From Metapseudomonas resinovorans DSM 21078 (lineage in GTDB: Bacteria; Pseudomonadota; Gammaproteobacteria; Pseudomonadales; Pseudomonadaceae), in the NCBI RefSeq assembly GCF_000423545.1, contig NZ_AUIE01000009.1:124001-188000 (forward strand): DNA of 64,000 nt. Reading direction: 5' to 3'. Below are positions 29,487 through 37,388 of this stretch, piece by piece (the stretch's first letter is position 1; each line of letters opens with the position of its first letter). A model generated the notes under the pieces. The model ran no database searches and was not told the origin of the DNA. It saw nothing but the letters and a program-made list of their open reading frames with translations. The translations under genes and the position numbers were made by a program.

Positions 29487-29882
29487 ATGCAAAGCCTACA
29501 CACCACGCAGATATGCATCAGCACCACAGGCGATCTGCCGCAATGCGGATGCACGGTTACCGATTTCACCCCGCTTTCACTTTCCTCCCAGCCCTATGGC
29601 GACGTTCTCTACGTGAACGTCCAGGCGCCATCGAACCACCTGTTCGAAGCCGCCAACCAGCGCATGGCCGCCCTCGGCGACCTGCTGCGCATCCTGGAGA
29701 GCGGCAACGGCAACAACGTCCTGCCCCAGGAATCCGCTCGACTCGCATCCGCCCTGGGCCTGCTCCTGGCCGATGCCCAGGCGTTGCACGAAGCGGCCTA
29801 CCATCGAGCCCGGGCGGACGAGGTCCTGGCCCGCAGCCAACACCCTACCGTCGCCACCACGCCTTTCGACACCCCCGCCTAA
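29487..29882 (+). CDS. Small hypothetical protein, possibly DUF3077/DUF6124-like
   Basis: This 131-residue protein starts MQSLHTTQICISTTGDLPQC; GAGGA (29473-29477) lies 9 nt before the ATG at 29487, and the open frame extends upstream to 29145 only through the leader. The middle (LYVNVQAPSNHLFEAANQRM) and C-terminal helices (ARLASALGLLLADAQALHEA) recall small Pseudomonas proteins of the DUF3077/DUF6124 sort, but I cannot assign it firmly. No signal peptide or membrane helix. It overlaps the convergent phospholipase D remnant by 4 nt at the stops. Confidence 0.6.
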   Translation: MQSLHTTQICISTTGDLPQCGCTVTDFTPLSLSSQPYGDVLYVNVQAPSNHLFEAANQRMAALGDLLRILESGNGNNVLPQESARLASALGLLLADAQALHEAAYHRARADEVLARSQHPTVATTPFDTPA

Positions 29883-30670
29883 AGCCAGTATTCCCAGGCG
29901 CGCCCGATCCGCTCACTGAGTCGGGCGCGGATGGGACGGCGCTGCCACGCCTCGACAGTCAGTTCGTCCGAGCCTTTCACATCCTCCAGAAAGGCATTGC
30001 GCATTCGCGCACCGAAGTCCGCCCCCAGCACGACGACGTTGACCTCCTGGTTGTGCAGGAAACTGCGCCAGTCGAGGTTGGTGGCCCCCACCGTGGACCA
30101 GACGCCATCTATCACCCCTGCCTTCACATGGAGCAGCGCGCCACGGCGTTCGTAGAGCCGCACTCCGGCCGCCAGCAACTCGGTGTAATAGGCTCGCCCG
30201 GCGTGGAAAACCAACCAGGAATCGGTGCTGCTGGGCACCACAAGGCGCACATCGACGCCACGGGCCACGGCGGATTTGAGAACACCAAGCAACTGCGGGT
30301 CGGGCACGAAGTAGGCGCTGGTCAGCCAGATTTCGCTCTGTGCGCTACGCAGTGCGGAGATGAGGGTGGCGTATATCTGGCTGTACGGCTCGTCCGGTGA
30401 ACTGCCGATGGCCCGCACCACCTCGCGGCCCTTGCGTTCCAGGGGCGGGAAGTAGTGGCGCGCGACCAGGGCCCCGCCTTTCTGCCGGTCCCAGGTGGTG
30501 ATGAAGAGTTTTTGCAGGTCCGCGACCACCGGACCTTCGATGCGCAGGTCGGTATCGCGCCAGGGCAGATTGCGTTCCGGGTCGTCATGACGGGTTCGAC
30601 AGCGGTCAAGCGGCAAGGTGCCAGCAGTTTCGACCTGCCCTTGATCCCATGGAGCGACCTCACTGGCCAT
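29879..30670 (-). pseudogene. 5'-truncated phospholipase D / cardiolipin synthase-like gene
   Basis: The 263 codons encode only the second half of a PLD-superfamily protein: EGPVVADLQKLFITTWDRQKG, YFVPDPQLLGVLKSAVARGVDV, the single HKD motif HVKAGVIDG, and STVGATNLDWRSFLHNQEVN, ending REYWL-like WEYWL. Cardiolipin synthase-like members need two HKD motifs, and the first is absent. Upstream the frame reaches a stop at 30698 that is the ynfA stop, so there is no room for the missing half. The first 25 residues have no family resemblance. A deletion that joined the remnant to ynfA is the simplest account. It could still be translated. Confidence 0.75.
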
Positions 30671-30697
30671 AGCCGTTCGGCGCGACAGGGGTCGGCG

Positions 30698-31030
30698 TCA
30701 ATTCTGCGAGAAGCGCGGCCCCAGCAGGATGATGGTGGCGCCCATCACACACAGCGCCGCACCGAGCCAGTCGCTGGCCAGCGGGCGGGTGCGCTCCACC
30801 ACGCCGAGCCAGAGCAGCGAGGCGACGATGTAGATGCCGCCATAGGCCGCATAGGCGCGGCCGGCGTAGACGGCTTCCACGCGGGTGAGCAGCAGGGCGA
30901 AGAGGGTCAGGCTGAGCAGGCCGGGGACGACCCACCAGGCGCTCTTGCCCATCCGCAGCCAGAGCCAGAAGGCGTAGCAGCCGCCGATTTCGAAAAGCGC
31001 AGCGAGGAAGAACCAGAGGTAGTTGAGCAT
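30698..31030 (-). CDS. YnfA-family small membrane protein
   Basis: This 110-residue protein has four hydrophobic helices and the YnfA features [38 protein letters not shown] and a C-terminal helix with [10 protein letters not shown]. YnfA (UPF0060) proteins are small inner-membrane proteins related to SMR exporters. The start at MLNYLWFF fits the family; an AAGGG element lies about 10 nt upstream. Immediately downstream in the same frame begins the phospholipase D remnant. Confidence 0.9.
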   Translation of the reverse strand: MLNYLWFFLAALFEIGGCYAFWLWLRMGKSAWWVVPGLLSLTLFALLLTRVEAVYAGRAYAAYGGIYIVASLLWLGVVERTRPLASDWLGAALCVMGATIILLGPRFSQN

Positions 31031-31070
31031 GGGGCAATCCCTTGAAGAGCGGGACGAGTGGGTAGACGGA

Positions 31071-31499
31071 TCAGCCGTGTACGCCGCCTTCACGTTCCCA
31101 GGCGCAGCGCACTCGCAGGTTGTCTTCCTGAGGGCTGTGCAAGCCCTGCTCGCTTTCCCAGCGGAAGGTGTGAATGCCGTTGAGTTCGGTTTCCAGATGG
31201 ACCACGGCGCTGCTCCAGTAGAGCTGTTTGAGCAGGGCTTCGAACGCCTTCACCCACAGGCTCCACTCGTACTCCACCGCCGGATAGCTAGCGCCGAAGT
31301 GGATCACTTGCGTGCGAAACAGACCTTGGCCCGGTTGCTCGCAGCAGGAAAACATTTCGCGGCCGAGAAAGGGCCAGGCCTCGCCACTGGGCAGGCTCGC
31401 CAGCACACTGCGGTTGGTCTCGCGACGCAGGCGATGCGCCTGATCGTCGAGCGACGGCCAGTCGCGAATGCAGCCATAGACGATGGATTCGGACTCCAC
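31071..31499 (-). CDS. Conserved hypothetical protein
   Basis: This 142-residue protein starts at a GTG (31499) with GGAG seven bases upstream. It begins [19 protein letters not shown] and is rich in aromatic residues ([27 protein letters not shown]) with several Cys. No signal peptide or membrane helix. I do not recognise the family. It precedes ynfA by 40 bp on the same strand. Confidence 0.6.
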   Translation of the reverse strand: MESESIVYGCIRDWPSLDDQAHRLRRETNRSVLASLPSGEAWPFLGREMFSCCEQPGQGLFRTQVIHFGASYPAVEYEWSLWVKAFEALLKQLYWSSAVVHLETELNGIHTFRWESEQGLHSPQEDNLRVRCAWEREGGVHG

Positions 31500-31574
31500 G
31501 CGGGCACTCCAGTAAAACAGTGGCAGCCTTCTAACACAGGACTGCCACGGGAGAAAGGAAATGCGTCGAAGTCC

Positions 31575-32729
31575 TCAACGCTTGCCGCGACCCAGCAACC
31601 AGGCGAGCCAACACATGACCAGCGCCAGCCCGGTTATCACCATGAATGGCACCTGGTAGTTGCCTGCCAGGTCTCGGCCGAGGCCGGCGAGGATCGGCGT
31701 AAGACTGCCCAGGCCATAGCCGGCGAACAGCATCATCGCGGTCCAGCGGCTCACCGCCAGGGGCGTGTCAGCTTCGTAGAGCGGCAGCACCAGGGATAGG
31801 GCGAAGGAACCGCTCAACCCCAGGCCCAGCAGCGCCGCCCAGACTTCCGGAGCCAGGGTCGGCTGGAAGCAGATCATGCCCAGGCAGACTGTGCTGATCA
31901 GGCCGCAGACCAGCAGCAGCTGATAGCGGTTGTCGAAGCGCTGGGCCATCCAGGGCAGGATGAAGGCACTGGGCAGGCCCACCAGCATGAAGAAACTGAA
32001 CAGGCTGTTGCTGCGCAGCAGGCTGAGACCGGCCTCGTGGTAACGAGCCACCAACCAGGTGGTCAGGGCATAGAACAGGCCGGCCTGGAGCGCGAAGAAG
32101 GCGGTAATTAGCCAGGCCCGCGGCTCGCCCCACGGCAAGCCGCCCTGCTCCGCTTCGCTGGAGGGTTCGGCGCGATTGGGCAGGCACAGCCAGAGCAGCA
32201 CCGCCAGCAGCGCCGGCAGGGACCAGAAGGCCAGACCGAAGTGCCACTGGTCACCCAGCAGTTGGGTCACCGGTGGAGTCAGAACGGCTCCGGCGGCACC
32301 GCCAATGGTCATGCTCAGGGAATACCAGGCAACCACACGCCCCATCTGGTGGTGGAAGTGACGCTTGATGAAGCCGGACAACAAGGGGCCGGCAACGGCG
32401 ATTCCTGCTCCCATGGCCACCGCGCTGCCAATCAGCACGGCACTGGCATGGCCGCCCAGACGCGCCAGTAGCGCAAGGCCGATCAGCACGAGGCAGACGG
32501 TGATAACCCGCTCCAGGCCGAATCGCACCGCCAGGCGTGGGGCCAGGGGAGCCAGGAGACCCATGCAAAGCACCGGCAGCGCGGTCGTCAGGCTGATCAG
32601 GCTGCGGCTCAGGGCCAGCTCGTGGGCAATGCGCTCGATCAGGGGGGCAAGTGAGGTGATGCCGGGCCGCAGGTTGATCGCGGCAAGCACCAGCGCCAGC
32701 ATCAGCAGCGCTCGGGAGAAGGGTTTCAC
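31575..32729 (-). CDS. MFS transporter, CynX/NimT type
   Basis: This 384-residue protein has about 12 hydrophobic segments. The start LALVLAAINLRPGITSLAPL is the CynX/NimT-family signature, followed by SLITLTTALPVLCMGLLAPLAP-like helix 2 and RFGLERVI. CynX/NimT members import or export small compounds such as cyanate or 2-nitroimidazole. A GTG start at 32729 is used. Substrate unknown. Confidence 0.85.
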   Translation of the reverse strand: MKPFSRALLMLALVLAAINLRPGITSLAPLIERIAHELALSRSLISLTTALPVLCMGLLAPLAPRLAVRFGLERVITVCLVLIGLALLARLGGHASAVLIGSAVAMGAGIAVAGPLLSGFIKRHFHHQMGRVVAWYSLSMTIGGAAGAVLTPPVTQLLGDQWHFGLAFWSLPALLAVLLWLCLPNRAEPSSEAEQGGLPWGEPRAWLITAFFALQAGLFYALTTWLVARYHEAGLSLLRSNSLFSFFMLVGLPSAFILPWMAQRFDNRYQLLLVCGLISTVCLGMICFQPTLAPEVWAALLGLGLSGSFALSLVLPLYEADTPLAVSRWTAMMLFAGYGLGSLTPILAGLGRDLAGNYQVPFMVITGLALVMCWLAWLLGRGKR

Positions 32730-32835
32730 GAGGGTCCATCCGGGTTGGCCGTCAGGCCGGGGGAGAAACCCTACTCCCCCGATCCGCCGCCGGGCAACCC
32801 CGAACAGTGCTGAAGCTGACCGGTCAGACAGCCGA

Positions 32836-33648
32836 TCAGGCGTTGCCGTGGTGCTTGGCGCGCATCTTGGCGGCCATGCTGGCCATTTCGTCGTAGAGCG
32901 CCTGCGGGTTCTTCTGCTTCACCGCCCAGGCCATGCGGCCCTGCTCGTGAGGCAGGATCATGAAGGTGCCGGCGGTCACTTCCTGGAAGATGTAGTCGGC
33001 GATGTCGGCCGCGCTGATCGGCGAGCTTTCCAGCAGCTTGCCCACCTGCTGCTTCATGGCCGGGGTCGGGCCACGGAAGGAGTCCAGCAGGTTGGTCTGG
33101 AAGAAGGACGGGCACACCACATGCACGCCCACGCCCTCTTCCTTCAGTTCGATCAGCAGGCTTTCCGACAGGGCCACCACGCCGGCCTTGGCGACGTTGT
33201 AGTTGCTCATCGCCGGCCCCTGCATCAGCGCAGCCATGGAAGCGACGTTGACGATTCGACCCTTGCTCTTTTGCAGCAGTGGCAGGAAGGCCTTGCAGCC
33301 CTTGACCACCCCCATCAGGTTGATCGCGATCTGCCAGTCCCAATCCTCCAGGGACAGCTCCTCGAAGAAGCCACCCGAGGCAACGCCAGCGTTGTTGACG
33401 ATGATGTCGATGCCACCGAGCTTCTCTTCGCAGGCCTGGGCGAACGCGGTGAGCTGGCTGTAGTCGCGGACGTCGCAGCGCTGGGTGAAACCATCGCCGC
33501 CAGCCTCGCGGACCAGCTTGAGGGTTTCAGCCAGGCCGGCCTCGTTGACGTCGGACATGGCCAGCTGCCAGCCCTCGCGCGCCCAGCGCAGGGCGATTTC
33601 GCGACCGAGACCGGAACCGGCGCCGGTGATCATGATGCGGTTGTGCAT
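32836..33648 (-). CDS. Short-chain dehydrogenase/reductase
   Basis: This 270-residue SDR has the NAD(P) motif MITGAGSGLGREIA (TGxxxGxG), NNAGVASGG, the catalytic Ser in NVASMAALMQGPAMSNYNVAKAG and the YxxxK pair (Tyr in SNYNVAK). The C-terminal part (FFQTNLLDSFRG, MAWAVKQKNP) is typical of a subgroup common in Pseudomonas with unknown substrate. It starts at ATG 33648 and is separate from the MFS gene. Confidence 0.88.
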   Translation of the reverse strand: MHNRIMITGAGSGLGREIALRWAREGWQLAMSDVNEAGLAETLKLVREAGGDGFTQRCDVRDYSQLTAFAQACEEKLGGIDIIVNNAGVASGGFFEELSLEDWDWQIAINLMGVVKGCKAFLPLLQKSKGRIVNVASMAALMQGPAMSNYNVAKAGVVALSESLLIELKEEGVGVHVVCPSFFQTNLLDSFRGPTPAMKQQVGKLLESSPISAADIADYIFQEVTAGTFMILPHEQGRMAWAVKQKNPQALYDEMASMAAKMRAKHHGNA

Positions 33649-33753
33649 GGTGAGGTGCCTTTTATGCTTGTGCGGTAGATGAACCGCAGTGTAGCGAAGG
33701 CCATAATCCCGCTGCCCCTGAATCACGCTGCTGAATGATGAGGGCAAACGCCG

Positions 33754-34122
33754 CTAGCGGCGCATCATCGAGCGCTTCGCCAACAGGCAGTAGGGCACCA
33801 GGTTGATCAGCAGCACGACAGCCCCGAGCCAGAGCTGGATGCCCGGCGTCAGCCCCGCCGGATAGATCACCGGCACCAGGTAGTGTTCGATGAAACCGCC
33901 GCTGTAGCCCTGCCCTCCCGCAGCCAATCGCAGACGGTTCTCCAGGGGCGTGAGCGGGCAGACCAGATGCAGGAATTCCACCGTGGCGCCCCAGACCACC
34001 GCTGGCAGGTGCAGCCAGGCCAGACGCGGCCACTTCAACACCAGCAACCCACCCAACATGACAAAGAGGATGAAGGCCAGGTGCAGCAGCAACACGGCAT
34101 CAGCGGCGATCCGGTAGCTCAC
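33754..34122 (-). CDS. DUF2784 membrane protein
   Basis: This 122-residue protein has about four hydrophobic segments with the DUF2784 pattern: ADAVLLLHLAFILFVMLGG, HLPAVVWGATVEF, CPLTPLEN, and GGFIEHYLVPVIYP. GTG 34122 (SYRIAADAV) fits homologues better than the upstream GTG at 34161, which would add thirteen residues without a family match. Function unknown; DUF2784 is predicted to be an integral membrane protein. Confidence 0.8.
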   Translation of the reverse strand: MSYRIAADAVLLLHLAFILFVMLGGLLVLKWPRLAWLHLPAVVWGATVEFLHLVCPLTPLENRLRLAAGGQGYSGGFIEHYLVPVIYPAGLTPGIQLWLGAVVLLINLVPYCLLAKRSMMRR

Positions 34123-34218
34123 GGCGAAATATCCACAGGGTCGGTTTCCTTGAACTATCACGAAAGGTGGTCAGTCGGTAACTAGAAGCACGGTCAATGC
34201 CGCCATCGAGGAGTCCCC

Positions 34219-34374
34219 ATGATCACCCTTCTGCTGCTCATCATCCTGATCCTGCTGCTGATCGGCGCACTGCCGGTCTTCCCCTACTCCCGCAACTGGG
34301 GCTACAGCCCGTCGGGCATGGTCGGGCTGCTGCTGGTCATCGTGGTCGTGCTGTTGCTGTTCGGGATGATCTAG
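34219..34374 (+). CDS. DUF3309-like small membrane protein
   Basis: A 51-residue ORF encodes MITLLLLIILILLLIGALPV, then FPYSRNWGYSPSG and a second hydrophobic segment ending VVVLLLFGMI. This two-helix pattern with a central WGYSPSG is the DUF3309 signature. GAGGAG lies eight bases before the ATG. It is convergent with the chorismate mutase gene and overlaps its stop by 4 nt. Confidence 0.85.
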   Translation: MITLLLLIILILLLIGALPVFPYSRNWGYSPSGMVGLLLVIVVVLLLFGMI

Positions 34375-34697
34375 CCGCCTCCTCCCGCAACCTGCCCGTT
34401 GCCTTGGCGAAGCCGGGAATGCTCGCTGAGTTCGGCCTCAATAAAGGCCGAGATCATTGCCCGATAGACGGCTTCGACCACGCGCTCGTCGGCCCCTGAC
34501 TCCGCTGCCAGCGCCCGGACCCGAGCAATGACGGCAGCCACCCGTTGCGGCGCCTCGACCTCCGCCTGGTCACGCTTGTACCGAGCGGCCTGCCGCACAT
34601 AGGCACCTCGTTCGGCGAGCAAGGCGACTATTCGGCGGTCGAGCAAATCGATCTGGGCTCGAACCTCGTCAAGACTTCTGCAATCCATGGTTTCCAT
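34371..34697 (-). CDS. Chorismate mutase, AroQ type (PchB-like)
   Basis: This 108-residue all-helical AroQ-type protein has SLDEVRAQIDLLDRRIVALLAERGAYV, AARYKRDQAEVEAPQRVAAV and YRAMISAFIEAEL, matching chorismate mutases and isochorismate-pyruvate lyase PchB. It has no signal peptide. Which activity it has is unclear because no salicylate or aromatic biosynthesis genes are near. It ends overlapping the DUF3309 stop. An alternative start codon lies nine bases further in (MDCRSL). Confidence 0.82.
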   Translation of the reverse strand: METMDCRSLDEVRAQIDLLDRRIVALLAERGAYVRQAARYKRDQAEVEAPQRVAAVIARVRALAAESGADERVVEAVYRAMISAFIEAELSEHSRLRQGNGQVAGGGG

Positions 34698-34816
34698 TGT
34701 CGCTCCCTGTAAAAGGTTGATTGCGGTTACTGATGGCCCCTATCGAAGGCTAAACATCACGTGCAGACCTTACACGCGCAGCACGTGGGACAGGGAGCAC
34801 AGCAGACCCCACGAAC

Positions 34817-34844
34817 AACAAAAAGGGCAGCCCGAAGGCTGCCC
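34817..34844 (-). terminator. Rho-independent terminator of the actP transcript
   Basis: On the minus strand an 8-bp perfect stem (34844-34837 with 34832-34825) has a TTCG loop and is followed by a T-run (34824-34817, with one G). It lies 27 bp after the actP stop. Confidence 0.88.
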
Positions 34845-34870
34845 CAAGTCTTGCAAGGGATAACGTTGAA

Positions 34871-36529
34871 TCAGTGCGCTACGGCACCGCTGGCGCCCAG
34901 GCCAGTCTGGGAACGCACGAACTGCGGGTAGAAGCGCGCACGCTCCTCGTCTGCAGCGGTCGACTTGTCGGTGATCGAGAAGAACCAGATACCGACGAAG
35001 GCAACCAGGATGGAGAACAGCGCCGGGTACTCGTAGGGGTAGACCGGGGTCGCATGGCCGAGGATCTGTACCCAGATGGTTGGGCCGAGGACCATCAGGC
35101 CAACGGCGGTGATCAGGCCGAGCCAGCCACCGATCATCGCGCCACGGGTGGTCAGCTTCTTCCAGTACATGGAGAGGATCAGGACCGGGAAGTTGCAGCT
35201 GGCGGCGATGGAGAAGGCCAGGCCGACCATGAAGGCGATGTTCTGCTTCTCGAACAGGATGCCAAGGCCGATGGCCACGAAGCCCAGGACCACGGTGGTG
35301 ATCTTCGATACGCGCAGCTCGTCCTTCTCGCTCGCCTTGCCCTTCTTGAACACGGAAGCGTAGAGGTCGTGGGACACGGCCGAGGCACCAGCCAGGGTCA
35401 GGCCGGCAACCACCGCCAGGATGGTGGCGAAGGCCACGGCGGAGATGAAGCCGAGGAACAGGCTGCCGCCCACGGCGTTGGCCAGGTGCACCGCCGCCAT
35501 GTTGTTACCGCCCAGCAGCGCACCGGTGGCGTCCTTGAAGGCCGGGTTGGTGCTGACCAGCAGGATCGCGCCAAAGCCAATGATGAAGGTCAGGATGTAG
35601 AAGTAGCCGATGAAGCCAGTGGCGTAGAACACCGACTTGCGGGCTTCCTTGGCGTCGCTGACGGTGAAGAAGCGCATCAGGATGTGCGGCAGGCCGGCGG
35701 TACCGAACATCAGGGCCAGGCCGAGGGAGATGGCGGAGATCGGGTCTTTCACCAGGCCGCCGGGGCTCATGATGGCCTCGCCTTTCGGGTGTACCTTGAT
35801 GGCTTCGCTGAACAGGGCAGCGATGTCGAAGTTGACGTGCTTGAGCACCATGATCGCCATGAAGGAGGCGCCGGAGAGCAGCAGAACCGCCTTGATGATC
35901 TGCACCCAGGTGGTGGCCAGCATGCCGCCGAACAGCACGTAGAGCACCATCAGCACGCCCACCAGGACCACGGCCACGTGGTAGTTGAGGCCGAACAGCA
36001 ACTCGATCAGCTTGCCGGCGCCGACCATCTGCGCAATCAGGTAGAAGGCCACGACCACCAGCGAACCGCTGGCGGACAGGGTGCGGATTTCCTTCTGCTT
36101 CAGACGATAAGAGGCAACGTCGGCGAAGGTGTACTTGCCGAGGTTACGCAGGCGTTCGGCGATCAGGAACAGGATCACCGGCCAGCCCACCAGGAAGCCG
36201 ATGGAGTAGATCAGGCCGTCGTAGCCGGAGGTGAACACCAGGGCGGAAATACCCAGGAAAGACGCCGCCGACATGTAGTCACCGGCGATTGCCAGACCGT
36301 TCTGGAAACCGGTGATGCTGCCACCGGCGGTGTAGAAGTCGGAGGCCGACTTGCTGCGTTTGGAGGCCCAGTAGGTGATGTACAGGGTGGCGCCGACGAA
36401 GGCGACGAACATGACGATGGCCGAGGCGTTCAGCGGCTGCCGCTGGACATCGCCCTCGATGGCACCGGCAGCCCAGAGGGCGGGCGCCACGACCATCAGG
36501 CCGAGGACGGCAAGGATGCGCGCGATCAT
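34871..36529 (-). CDS. actP: Cation/acetate symporter ActP
   Basis: This 552-residue sodium:solute symporter has an N-terminal signal-like helix ([20 protein letters not shown]) and about 13 membrane segments. Signature stretches are [28 protein letters not shown] and [31 protein letters not shown]. ActP imports acetate and some other short monocarboxylates with Na+ or H+. Its ATG overlaps the stop of the upstream DUF485 gene by one base (TAATG), the usual yjcH-actP layout. A strong terminator follows. Confidence 0.94.
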   Translation of the reverse strand: MIARILAVLGLMVVAPALWAAGAIEGDVQRQPLNASAIVMFVAFVGATLYITYWASKRSKSASDFYTAGGSITGFQNGLAIAGDYMSAASFLGISALVFTSGYDGLIYSIGFLVGWPVILFLIAERLRNLGKYTFADVASYRLKQKEIRTLSASGSLVVVAFYLIAQMVGAGKLIELLFGLNYHVAVVLVGVLMVLYVLFGGMLATTWVQIIKAVLLLSGASFMAIMVLKHVNFDIAALFSEAIKVHPKGEAIMSPGGLVKDPISAISLGLALMFGTAGLPHILMRFFTVSDAKEARKSVFYATGFIGYFYILTFIIGFGAILLVSTNPAFKDATGALLGGNNMAAVHLANAVGGSLFLGFISAVAFATILAVVAGLTLAGASAVSHDLYASVFKKGKASEKDELRVSKITTVVLGFVAIGLGILFEKQNIAFMVGLAFSIAASCNFPVLILSMYWKKLTTRGAMIGGWLGLITAVGLMVLGPTIWVQILGHATPVYPYEYPALFSILVAFVGIWFFSITDKSTAADEERARFYPQFVRSQTGLGASGAVAH

Positions 36530-36837
36530 TACTGGACCTCCTTGAGGATCTCATGGTTCAGGCGGTCGAACTCGCCATTGGCGCGGCGAACGTAAATGCC
36601 GGTCAGCACGAAGGCCGACAGGATGAGACCGACACCGATCGGGATACCCCAGGTAACCGGAGAGTCAGGGCTGATGCGCGTGCCGAGCACTTGCGGCTCG
36701 AAGGCGATCAGGAGAATGAAGGCCAGATAAAGGCCCAGCATGATGGCAGAGAGTATCCAGGCGAAGCGCTCTCGCTTGGAAACCAGTTCCTGAAAGCGCG
36801 GATTCTCCTGAATCCGCTTGTAGGTGCTGTCGTTCAT
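36529..36837 (-). CDS. yjcH: DUF485 membrane protein (YjcH)
   Basis: This 102-residue protein has [20 protein letters not shown], a helix ending FILLIAFEP, and a second helix [20 protein letters not shown], then [15 protein letters not shown], which is the DUF485 pattern of the YjcH partner of ActP. It sits in the inner membrane and probably assists the acetate permease. The longer frame to 37029 reads through the promoter and is rejected. GAGGAC sits seven to twelve bases before the ATG. Confidence 0.92.
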   Translation of the reverse strand: MNDSTYKRIQENPRFQELVSKRERFAWILSAIMLGLYLAFILLIAFEPQVLGTRISPDSPVTWGIPIGVGLILSAFVLTGIYVRRANGEFDRLNHEILKEVQ

Positions 36838-36906
36838 TGTTGTTGTCCTCCACAGCGCGGGTTGCTGGTGGAGCCAACAATAGAACGGTCGTACAAGCAC
36901 AACAGA

Positions 36907-36949
36907 CGACCTTAGTCGTAACTCGAGACCAATATCGACCAAGGTCGTA
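36907..36949 (-). promoter_or_regulatory. Two imperfect palindromes in the yjcH-actP promoter region
   Basis: CGACCTTAGTCGTA (36907-36920) and CGACCAAGGTCGTA (36936-36949) are 14-mers with the same outer bases, each an imperfect inverted repeat, 29 bp apart. A third partial copy, GGTCGTAC, is at 36887. This is the layout of a dimeric response-regulator site; LuxR-type acetate regulators such as ErdR/CrbR are known for this operon type but the match is unverified. Confidence 0.5.
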
Positions 36950-37032
36950 CACAAGCCATACAACAAAACTATCAGAACCATGCTGGATGAACATTTCCAT
37001 CCATCGTTTGGCAGGTCTAGCCTGAGCACATT

Positions 37033-37047
37033 GAATAATCATTCTCA
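37033..37047. promoter_or_regulatory. Fur-box-like site
   Basis: The sequence GAATAATCATTCTCA, read inverted as TGAGAATGATTATTC, follows the 7-1-7 Fur consensus (TGATAAT-N-ATTATCA) with 11 of 14 positions matching. It ends 15 bp before the DUF2061 ATG, where it would block transcription initiation. Confidence 0.65.
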
Positions 37048-37062
37048 TTGCTGAGGTGCGCC

Positions 37063-37287
37063 ATGCTCAAGACCGTGACCTTCACCCTCATGCACTTCTG
37101 CATTGCCTTCAGCGTGGCCTATGCCCTGACCGGCAGCCTGACGGTTGGTGGACTGGTGGCGGCGGTCGAGCCACTGTGCAACTCGGTAGGTTTCTACTTC
37201 CACGAGAAGATCTGGAAGCGCTTCGAGAAGGGCGACAAGCCGAAACAGGAAATCCCCAAGCACGCCTGGTTGCACCATCACGCGTAA
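37063..37287 (+). CDS. DUF2061 small membrane protein
   Basis: This 74-residue protein has two hydrophobic segments and the family pattern KTVTFTLMHFCIAFSVAYALTG, followed by AVEPLCNSVGFYFHEKIWKR. DUF2061 proteins are predicted membrane proteins of unknown function. GAGGTG precedes the ATG by 6 nt, which favours it over the ATG at 37048. A Fur-like site lies just upstream. Confidence 0.88.
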   Translation: MLKTVTFTLMHFCIAFSVAYALTGSLTVGGLVAAVEPLCNSVGFYFHEKIWKRFEKGDKPKQEIPKHAWLHHHA

Positions 37288-37388
37288 CGGACATTCCCTG
37301 TGCGGATTTTCCACTGCGGGCCGTAGGAGCGATGAGGGCTAATCCGCTAAGATGCGCGGCTTTGCCCCCAACGCAAGCACCCTTAGCC

